DNA of 21,076 bases, from NCBI GenBank assembly GCA_018383375.1, contig JAHAWW010000089.1, forward strand, positions 1-21,076, given 5' to 3'. Every line of letters begins with the position of its first letter. Position 1 is the stretch's first letter. The DNA comes from Prevotellamassilia sp. (GTDB taxonomy: Bacteria > Bacteroidota > Bacteroidia > Bacteroidales > Bacteroidaceae). The position numbers and the translations under genes are program-made. The notes beneath the pieces were generated by a model that worked only from the letters and a program-made list of their open reading frames with translations, made no database searches and was not told the origin of the DNA. Of the stretch, positions 14,959-21,076 are shown in pieces.

Positions 14959-16572
14959 ATGAAACTGAACATTTGCAAAATAATGGTTCCCGTTGCCCTG
15001 TCGCTTGGTATAGGACTGGGAGCTACGTCGTGTGCTGACGACCTCAGCCAGTCGTCTATCGACCCGCAGACTCAGAGCAATAGCGACCAAGATGGCTATT
15101 ACGCCAAGATTTATGGTTTGCTCGTGCTTTCCGGACAGAAAGGCGCCACCGATACTCCCGACATCTCAGACGACCCCGGTAAGAACCCGTTCTTCCGCCG
15201 TATGTGGGAACAGCAGGAATTTCCGACCGACGAGTGTCTTTGGGCTTGGCAGAATGACCCCGGCCAATCTGAGTTCCTCAACTTCAGCTGGAACGCTGAG
15301 CATCTCTTCACCCGTATGCTCTACAACCGCTTGGGCTACAACATCACCCAGTGCAACTACTTCCTCGACCTCTACAAAGGTCAAACAGATGAGAAGAGCG
15401 TGCGCCAGTGTGCCGAGGTGCGTTTCTTCCGCGCTATGTATTATCAGTATTTCCTCGATTTCTTCGGTCGTGCGCCGTTCAAAGACACCTTCAACAGCGA
15501 AAAGCCTGTTGAGAAGATAGGCGCTGACCTCTTTGCCTATATTGAGAGCGAATACAAAGATATCATCGACAAGCTCTCTCCGGCCGACCCCGAAGGTCAA
15601 GTATTCGGACAGGTGAACCAAGTAGCCGCCTACATTATGCTGGCTCGTCTCTACCTCAATGCCGAGACCTACATCGGCACACCGCACTGGGACGATGCCG
15701 TGACCTACTCTACGCTGGCCATCAACAGTGGTTATGACTTGAGTCGCGCTACAAGTGCTGCCGGTTACAGTGGTTATCAGCAACTCTTTATGGGTGATAA
15801 CGACCGCAACTCTGAGGCTATGAAAGAAATCATCCTGCCCATCCGTCAAGACGGTACCCGCACCAAGACCTACGGTGGCACTTGGACCATCATCAGCAGT
15901 TGCTTCGCCTCCGGCTGTGCCAATTTCTATGGCACCAACGACGCTTGGACCTGTATCCGTGCCCGTGCCAATGTGGCCGACTGGTATTTTGACAATCGCG
16001 CCGATGTGCCTCTCACCGACGACCGTTGGGCCATCCCGACCGCAGCCGGCGACGATCGTGCCCTGCTCTATGGCGGCGACGACCGCAAGGTTGAGTGTGA
16101 AAAGATTGGTACAATCACAAATGGACTTGCCATTACAAAATGGACCAACGAGCACGCCGACGGTACCAACGACTACCACGATCCCAACATACCCGATACC
16201 GACATTCCCTTCCTCCGCCTGGCCGAGGCCTATCTGACCCGTGCAGAAGCCAACTGGCGGCGTGGCGAGAGCGAGGACATCGTATTGGCCGACATCAACG
16301 TATTACGCGACAGAGCACACGCCAGCCGCTGGATTGGTTCAGACCTCACCGAGATGAACTTTGTCCAGGAGTGGGGCCGCGAGTTTTATCTGGAAGGCCG
16401 TCGCCGCACCGACCTGCGCCGCTTCGATATGTTCACGTCCAATAAATATGTATGGGAATGGAAAGGCGGTGTCTATGAGGGCACGTCGACCTATGACTAC
16501 TGCAACCTTTTCCCCATCCCGCAGACCGACATCTCCAACAACCCCAATATGCACCAAAACACGGGTTACTAA
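14959..16572 (+). CDS. susD: SusD-type starch-binding outer-membrane lipoprotein
   Basis: This 537-residue lipoprotein has a signal ending in GATSC with the lipid cysteine at C25, then ADD, which suits surface export. The protein is helical with TPR-like repeats, and RagB/SusD signatures are visible: CAEVRFFRAMYYQYFLDFFG near 150-170, and the C-terminal IPFLRLAEAYLTRAEA and EWGREFYLEGRRRTDLRRF blocks. Its C-terminal region ends in LFPIPQTDIS.NPN, usual in the family. SusD caps the SusC barrel and captures maltooligosaccharides. An aromatic stretch near residues 93-100 (CLWAWQND) may belong to the sugar-binding arc, but I cannot align it residue by residue. It is co-transcribed with susC (47 nt) and susE (68 nt). 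Confidence 0.95.
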   Translation: MKLNICKIMVPVALSLGIGLGATSCADDLSQSSIDPQTQSNSDQDGYYAKIYGLLVLSGQKGATDTPDISDDPGKNPFFRRMWEQQEFPTDECLWAWQNDPGQSEFLNFSWNAEHLFTRMLYNRLGYNITQCNYFLDLYKGQTDEKSVRQCAEVRFFRAMYYQYFLDFFGRAPFKDTFNSEKPVEKIGADLFAYIESEYKDIIDKLSPADPEGQVFGQVNQVAAYIMLARLYLNAETYIGTPHWDDAVTYSTLAINSGYDLSRATSAAGYSGYQQLFMGDNDRNSEAMKEIILPIRQDGTRTKTYGGTWTIISSCFASGCANFYGTNDAWTCIRARANVADWYFDNRADVPLTDDRWAIPTAAGDDRALLYGGDDRKVECEKIGTITNGLAITKWTNEHADGTNDYHDPNIPDTDIPFLRLAEAYLTRAEANWRRGESEDIVLADINVLRDRAHASRWIGSDLTEMNFVQEWGREFYLEGRRRTDLRRFDMFTSNKYVWEWKGGVYEGTSTYDYCNLFPIPQTDISNNPNMHQNTGY

Positions 16573-16640
16573 TCACACACCTGTAAGCAACCCTATGGTG
16601 TACATCTTATCAAACGAAAAACAAACAAAAGCCTATTATC

Positions 16641-17819
16641 ATGAAAAAGATATTTAGCTATATGCTTTTGGCCTTGTCGATGCCTCTGCTTGCAGCTTGC
16701 GACACCGACACCGACAGCAACCCCACGCTACAAGAGCCGGAGAGTTTCGTGCTCAACGTACCGCCTTTGGCTGCCAACAACGTCTATGACTTGCAAAACG
16801 CCAAGACCGTAGAACTCACCTGCACGCAACCGGCCTATAGTTTCCCGGCGGCTACAACCTATACCGTCCAAGCCACTCTTGACCAGACCTTTATCGAAGA
16901 CGGCGAAGGGACCACGGCCAACTACGTGAGCCTGCCCAGCACATATCGTGCTGCATTGCTCCAGGTGGATGCCTACGAACTCAATGAAGCCCTTTCGGGC
17001 CTTTGGGACGCCACTCACCCCGGCGAGGACCTGCCGGCCTATATGCCTGTGACCCTCCGCCTCAAGGCCAACATTACCGACAGCGAACGTGGTGTTTGCT
17101 ATTCCAATGCCATCGTTTTGCCGAAGGTGCGTGTGAGCAAGCCCGTACAACTTTTGGAACTCCCCGAGAGCATGTATATTGTCGGTTCTATGCCGGCTTC
17201 GGGATGGAGCACTTGGTTGCCCTTCGCTGCCGTCAATGGCACCCCCGGTATGTTCTATGCTGTGGTCTACTGCCCGGCCAATGCCAACTTCAAGATTGGT
17301 CCGGCCAGCGCCGACTGGGAACAGGCTCGCACCTATGACCAAATGACCTTCACGCCTGAAGCCGTCAGCATTGCCGGAGCCGAACCGGGCACCGACAGCG
17401 GCAACAGCGCTGTGCGCAATGCCGGTTGGTACACCTTCGTCGTCACCACGAAGATTGTGGGCAAAGAAATCACCTACACCGTAGATATCCGCGAGGCAGA
17501 ACTCTTCCTCATCGGCGCTACGCTCGGCGGCCAGTGGGACTTCAGCGATGCGGGCCGTTGCACCTTGAGCACCGACGAAACCGAGTGGATCACACCTGCA
17601 GCCACGGAAGCCGGCGAGGCCCGTATGTCTGTGAAGGTGCCCGATGCCGCTTGGTGGCAGACGGAGTTCACGCTTAACAACGGTGCCATCTTCTATCGTG
17701 AAAACAACAACATCCTCAACAACTGGGAAAGCGACTTGGGTAGCGCATACTCCGTGAAACTCACGGCAGGACAGCGCATCCGCCTCAACTTCTCTACCGG
17801 TACCGGTGTCGTAGAATAA
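16641..17819 (+). CDS. susE: SusE-type starch-binding lipoprotein
   Basis: This 392-residue lipoprotein has its lipid cysteine at C20 (LLAAC) followed by DTDTD, an acidic surface-export signal. An N-terminal immunoglobulin-like domain (about 30-165, the SusE N-terminal fold with FVLNVPP) is followed by two carbohydrate-binding modules: about 176-284, starting MYIVGSMPASGWS, and about 286-392, starting ELFLIGATLGGQWD. Bacteroides SusE (387 residues) has the same layout. Such proteins hold starch at the cell surface next to SusC/SusD and are not enzymes. The last module resembles the last module of the next gene (WWQ.EF, then G.I.YR, then a final F..GTG motif), which points to duplication between SusE and SusF. 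Confidence 0.9.
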   Translation: MKKIFSYMLLALSMPLLAACDTDTDSNPTLQEPESFVLNVPPLAANNVYDLQNAKTVELTCTQPAYSFPAATTYTVQATLDQTFIEDGEGTTANYVSLPSTYRAALLQVDAYELNEALSGLWDATHPGEDLPAYMPVTLRLKANITDSERGVCYSNAIVLPKVRVSKPVQLLELPESMYIVGSMPASGWSTWLPFAAVNGTPGMFYAVVYCPANANFKIGPASADWEQARTYDQMTFTPEAVSIAGAEPGTDSGNSAVRNAGWYTFVVTTKIVGKEITYTVDIREAELFLIGATLGGQWDFSDAGRCTLSTDETEWITPAATEAGEARMSVKVPDAAWWQTEFTLNNGAIFYRENNNILNNWESDLGSAYSVKLTAGQRIRLNFSTGTGVVE

Positions 17820-17863
17820 TCTGGAGGAAAAGAATAATCAAGACAACAAACGGGAGGCCGGCG

Positions 17864-17933
17864 AGTCTGCAAGACGACAAGGCCCAAGGCCAACACTGCA
17901 ACAAGCCCCATCCGCCACGTCTGCTTGCAGACT
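17864..17933 (+). promoter_or_regulatory. Stem-loop between susE and susF
   Basis: AGTCTGCAAG (17864-17873) and CTTGCAGACT (17924-17933) form a perfect 10-bp stem around a 50-nt loop containing a small GGCC-rich dyad. It fills much of the 144-nt gap between susE and susF. No T run follows, so processing or mRNA stability is more likely than termination. Confidence 0.5.
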
Positions 17934-17963
17934 TGCCCGCTCCCCAAATTAAACGAAACAACC

Positions 17964-19364
17964 ATGAAAAAAATAGCATTATATACCGGTGCCCTGCTCA
18001 CCACGCTGGCCTTCACTGCCTGCGATGAAGACTTCACCGACTGGGCCAATCCCCAAGGCTATCCTCAAGGCGAAGACGCACAGGCCATGCAAATCCAATT
18101 GTCTGCCGTGCCCACAGCCGCCATCGACCGCGAGACTGCCGCCGACACCATCGACCTCTTGAGTCTCGATGGTATGACCAATGCTCCCGAAGGCTCCACC
18201 GTGGTTTTCAACAAACTCTTTGTAGAAGGTGACCACACTCTGCCCTTCATCGCTGAAGACGGTGTCATTCGCGTCGTTACAGCCAAGCTCGACAGCCTTG
18301 TCGAAAACGTCTTCTTGAGCCGCCAGCGCACAGAGCGCACACTGTCGCTATCAGTCGACGCCACCGTGGTCACTCCTGCCGGCGACGCTCTTACGGTCAA
18401 CACCGAGCCCACCCAAGTCAGCTACCTGCAAGTCACTCCTCCGACCACCGAAAGCGCCTATTACCTTTTGGGCATCAACGGTTGGACAGCTGCCGACGCT
18501 TTGCCCATGACAGACAAAGGCAACGGTGTGTTTGAAGCCATTTTTGAGGTACAGGCTGACACGTGGTTCAAAATCCTCCCGCAGTCTGCCATCAACGGCA
18601 CGGCCATCGACTGGAACGCTGTGTGGGGCAGCAACGTAGATGGCGACACCTCGTCTGACGCCTTCATCACCTGGACTGGCGCACAAGCATTCAAGGTGGG
18701 TGCAGGCAAGAGCAAAGTGACCATCGACATGAACAACTGGCGCTACAGCGTCCGTGCCGTATCTGCCGAACTCTATCTCACCGGCTCGGCCTATGGCTGG
18801 GGTAGCGCCGACAACGGCACATGGAAACAGCTCACTCCCGTACACAGCCACGACGGACAGTTCTGGACCCTGCTGTACCTCACCGAGGGCGAAGAGTTCA
18901 AGTTTGCTCCTCAAGCCGGTTGGGGCGGCGACTTTGGTGCCGAGGCGCTCACCATCGAAGACCATGCCGGAGCCGGACTGAGCGGCACGGGCAACATCGT
19001 GGTAGGCAAGAGCGGTTGGTATCTGCTCTATGTCGACGCCACCGCCAAAGTGCTCGAGACCTTCGAACCCAACGTCTACATCATCGGCAACACCGTCGGT
19101 GCATGGACCTTGGAGCCCGAAAACATCTTGACGGTACCTACCGATAAAGAAGGCAACTTTGTTTCACAGCCTCTGCCTGCTGACGGCGAACTCCGCCTCT
19201 GTGTGCATCCTAAATCAGATGTAGACTGGTGGCAAATGGAATTCATCGTGATTGACGGCCAGATTGTCTATCGCGGAACAGGTCCCGACCAGACACGCAT
19301 CAATGCCGGCGCAGGCCAGGTGGTCAGCCTCGACTTCACCAATGGCACAGGCCACATCGAATAA
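17964..19364 (+). CDS. susF: SusF-type starch-binding lipoprotein
   Basis: I choose the ATG at 17964, giving 466 residues, because it starts MKKIALYTGALL and places a proper lipobox (LAFTAC, cysteine C20, then DEDF). The frame is open upstream to another ATG at 17925, but the extra 13 residues would spoil the signal peptide and lie in the susE-susF stem. After an N-terminal beta domain (about 40-160) come three carbohydrate-binding modules: about 164-265 (YYLLGINGW), 268-366 (LYLTGSAYGWG) and 369-466 (VYIIGNTVGAW). Bacteroides SusF (about 485 residues) also has three. It binds starch at the cell surface. A terminator-like hairpin follows it, which may lower transcription of the next gene. Confidence 0.9.
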   Translation: MKKIALYTGALLTTLAFTACDEDFTDWANPQGYPQGEDAQAMQIQLSAVPTAAIDRETAADTIDLLSLDGMTNAPEGSTVVFNKLFVEGDHTLPFIAEDGVIRVVTAKLDSLVENVFLSRQRTERTLSLSVDATVVTPAGDALTVNTEPTQVSYLQVTPPTTESAYYLLGINGWTAADALPMTDKGNGVFEAIFEVQADTWFKILPQSAINGTAIDWNAVWGSNVDGDTSSDAFITWTGAQAFKVGAGKSKVTIDMNNWRYSVRAVSAELYLTGSAYGWGSADNGTWKQLTPVHSHDGQFWTLLYLTEGEEFKFAPQAGWGGDFGAEALTIEDHAGAGLSGTGNIVVGKSGWYLLYVDATAKVLETFEPNVYIIGNTVGAWTLEPENILTVPTDKEGNFVSQPLPADGELRLCVHPKSDVDWWQMEFIVIDGQIVYRGTGPDQTRINAGAGQVVSLDFTNGTGHIE

Positions 19365-19399
19365 AAACCTCAGCCTGACTCCAGGCTTCAACAAACGGG

Positions 19400-19441
19400 C
19401 AAGCGGGCGAGTAGCAGCGTCTACCGCCCGCTTGTCTTTTA
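19400..19441 (+). terminator. Terminator-like hairpin between susF and the amylase gene
   Basis: The arms CAAGCGGGC (19400-19408) and GCCCGCTTG (19426-19434) pair perfectly. One more G-C pair (19409 with 19425) and GTAG/CTAC (19411-19414 with 19421-19424) continue the stem past a bulged A, with a 6-nt loop. TCTTTTAT follows. It has all the features of an intrinsic terminator and begins 36 nt after the susF stop codon. No TAnnTTTG box lies between it and the amylase ATG at 19473, so the amylase probably depends on partial read-through. Confidence 0.75.
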
Positions 19442-19472
19442 TCGCACTCCTCATCAACACACACTGACCAAA

Positions 19473-20894
19473 ATGAAACGATTGCTCTATGCTCTGCCAT
19501 TGTTTGCATTCACGCTCCCTCTTCACGCCCAAGTACCGGCTGAAAGCGAAGACGTGATGTTGCAAGGCTTTTACTGGAACTCACAAACCGAAACCGGCTG
19601 GACCGAGTTGCAACAACTCAGCGGCGACATCGCCGCCCATTTCACTGTCGTCTGGTTGCCGCCATCGGCCAGCGCTGAGGGCGGCGGAGCCGTGGGCGGT
19701 ACCAACGTGGGCTATCATCCACGTGTCTGGAACGACCAGAACTCTTGTTGGGGTACAGCCGACAACCTCAAAAGCCTCATTGCCTCGCTCCACGAGGGCG
19801 GCGTGAAGGTGCTGGCCGACATCGTGGTCAATCACCGTGCAGGCGATACCGGTTGGGGCAATTTCACCGCCGATGATTTCGGCAGCTATGGTAGCTACCA
19901 ACTCACCGGCGCGCACATCTGTAGCGACGACGAAATAAACACCGACGCCTCTGCCGGCACATGGAATGGCACAGCCACCGGAGCAGCCGATACGGGCGAA
20001 AACTGGGGCGGCGCGCGCGACCTCGACCACACCTCGCCCTATGTGCAGGCCGATGTCACCGCCTATCTGTCTTGGCTCAAAGGCGAATTTGGCTATGACG
20101 GCTGGCGCTATGACTTTGCAAAAGGCTTCGCAGGGGCATACGTCGGCCAATACAACACTGCCACCTCGCCCTATCTCTCTGTGGGAGAATATTGGGACGG
20201 TGCCTACGACAATGTGAACGCTTGGATTGCCCAAACCGGACACCGCAGCATGGCTTTCGACTTCCCCATGAAATATGCCGCGCTCAACAATGGTTTGGCC
20301 CGGGGCAACTTCTCGTCGATGGCGTGGATTGAAGACCAGACCACTTGGCGGCCTGCCGGTCTCATCCACCACTACTCCACTTGCGGCTATGCCGTGACCT
20401 TTGTCGACAATCACGACACCTATCAAGACTCCAACCGTTTCACGGGCTATGTGGACCAAGCCTATGCCTTCATCCTCTCTTCGGCCGGTGTGCCTTGCGT
20501 GTTCTGGCCACACTGGCAGGGCCAATACCGCGATGCCATCGAGCGCATGATAGAAGTGCGTCGTGCCGCCGGCATTCACTCTGAGAGCAAGGTCGAAGTG
20601 ACCCAACGGTCCACATACTATGAGAGCCTTGCCGAGGGCCATCGTGGCAGCCTCATCACCCGCATCGGCACATCTGCCCCCACCACTGTGCCCGAGGGCT
20701 ACTATCTGGCCGCTTCGGGTTCGGGCTGGCAGATGTTCCTCTCTGACGCCACTGCAGCCATCCACAGCGTCGCCACAAACGACAGTGCCGTCGACCCGAG
20801 CCGGCCGGCCTATCGTCTTGACGGACGCCGAACGACCAATCCCAATGAGAAAGGCCTCATCATCACGGCCGGAAGCAAAACGATTAGGCCTTGA
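19473..20894 (+). CDS. Secreted GH13 alpha-amylase at the SusG position, plant-type core
   Basis: This 473-residue protein starts with a type I signal peptide (about 1-20, ending LHAQ) and has no lipobox. The GH13 motifs are complete: DIVVNH, the nucleophile D214 in GWRYDFAKG, the acid/base E239 in SVGEYW, and D315 in FVDNHDT. The sequence MLQGFYWNS, WLPPSA, the block HICSDDEINTD...DLDHTSPYVQ and the C-terminal half of the barrel resemble plant-type alpha-amylases (GH13_6-like), not SusG. It lacks the extra starch-binding module that makes SusG about 690 residues. The last 27 residues (PAYRLDGRRTTNP..KGLIITAGSK) form a short tail also seen on Bacteroidetes secreted proteins, perhaps a sorting signal. 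It probably makes the first cuts in starch, in the periplasm or outside the cell. Subfamily is recalled from motifs, not computed. Confidence 0.88.
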   Translation: MKRLLYALPLFAFTLPLHAQVPAESEDVMLQGFYWNSQTETGWTELQQLSGDIAAHFTVVWLPPSASAEGGGAVGGTNVGYHPRVWNDQNSCWGTADNLKSLIASLHEGGVKVLADIVVNHRAGDTGWGNFTADDFGSYGSYQLTGAHICSDDEINTDASAGTWNGTATGAADTGENWGGARDLDHTSPYVQADVTAYLSWLKGEFGYDGWRYDFAKGFAGAYVGQYNTATSPYLSVGEYWDGAYDNVNAWIAQTGHRSMAFDFPMKYAALNNGLARGNFSSMAWIEDQTTWRPAGLIHHYSTCGYAVTFVDNHDTYQDSNRFTGYVDQAYAFILSSAGVPCVFWPHWQGQYRDAIERMIEVRRAAGIHSESKVEVTQRSTYYESLAEGHRGSLITRIGTSAPTTVPEGYYLAASGSGWQMFLSDATAAIHSVATNDSAVDPSRPAYRLDGRRTTNPNEKGLIITAGSKTIRP

Positions 20895-21076
20895 CCCGGC
20901 ATATTACTGCTTAGGAAATAATGGTCTCTTGTTTTTTGTTCAAATTCAGGGTCGGCAATGACAAACTTTCTCAAAAAAAAGCGCAAGAGCGGATTGTAGA
21001 CTTCTGAATTCTGTGTGAGACGTCACAAATCGCTTTGAAAAATCGCTTTCCGCCCTCAGCTGGGCTCTGAAAGTAA
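20895..21076. other. Noncoding tail after the amylase gene
   Basis: The last 182 nt hold no gene I can support. A weak ATTA/TAAT pairing near 20900-20925 followed by a T-rich tract (TTGTTTTTTGTT) could end transcription. A 10-bp direct repeat, AAATCGCTTT, occurs at 21027-21036 and 21040-21049. The window ends before the next gene can be seen. Confidence 0.35.

Noticed and set aside
15166..16179. 337-codon frame antisense to susD
   Set aside because: This is a shadow of the susD coding frame, which has a lipobox and clear RagB/SusD signatures.
17925..17963. Earlier ATG for susF adding 13 residues
   Set aside because: The added residues precede a complete lipoprotein signal and lie in the 3' arm of an intergenic stem; the ATG at 17964 is preceded by the A-rich sequence usual for starts here.
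19581..20765. 394-codon open frame antisense to the amylase
   Set aside because: It is a mirror of a GC-rich coding strand; the plus frame has full GH13 motifs and a signal peptide, while the antisense product shows none.
21027..21049. 10-bp direct repeat AAATCGCTTT
   Set aside because: Only two copies with a 3-nt gap between them; too short and isolated to call a repeat array or operator.

Overview
The window looks like a chromosomal segment of a Bacteroidales bacterium, most likely Prevotellaceae. The evidence is a complete SusRABCDEF-type starch utilisation locus, lipoproteins with acidic residues after the lipid cysteine, -7 boxes of the Bacteroidetes form TAnnTTTG, A-rich start regions without Shine-Dalgarno motifs, and moderately GC-rich coding DNA between AT-rich gaps. 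The genus is inferred; no rRNA or other marker is present.

Left end (1-760): the N-terminal part of a tyrosine recombinase reads leftwards out of the window and carries a frameshift near 118-135. It sits just beyond the 3' end of a tRNA-Ser(UGA) gene, the usual arrangement for an integrative element or its remnant inserted at a tRNA. The body of the element would lie to the left of base 1.

Galactan pair (988-4824): a -7 box precedes a GH2 beta-galactosidase-type enzyme followed 65 nt later by a GH53 endo-beta-1,4-galactanase lipoprotein. A strong terminator follows. No SusC/SusD pair of its own accompanies this two-gene unit.

Starch locus (4837-20894): a membrane-bound SusR-type regulator reads leftwards, divergent from a SusA-type GH13 neopullulanase. 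After an 875-nt gap rich in hairpins come a GH97 alpha-glucosidase (SusB), the TonB-dependent transporter SusC, the lipoprotein SusD, two starch-binding lipoproteins (SusE with two and SusF with three carbohydrate-binding modules), and a secreted GH13 alpha-amylase where SusG would be. The inferred scheme is: SusC/D/E/F bind and import maltooligosaccharides, SusA and SusB cut them to glucose in the periplasm, and SusR senses a product and activates transcription. The terminal amylase differs from classical SusG: its core resembles plant-type (GH13_6-like) amylases, it has an ordinary signal peptide instead of a lipobox, and it ends in a short tail of the kind found on some Bacteroidetes secreted proteins.

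The gaps hold much of the unexplained structure: a perfect dyad inside the susA promoter, an inverted repeat around the susB -7 box, a run of hairpins in the susB leader, and stable stems between susB/susC, susE/susF and susF/amylase. The last of these looks like a full intrinsic terminator inside the operon. I found no CRISPR array, insertion sequence or defence system.
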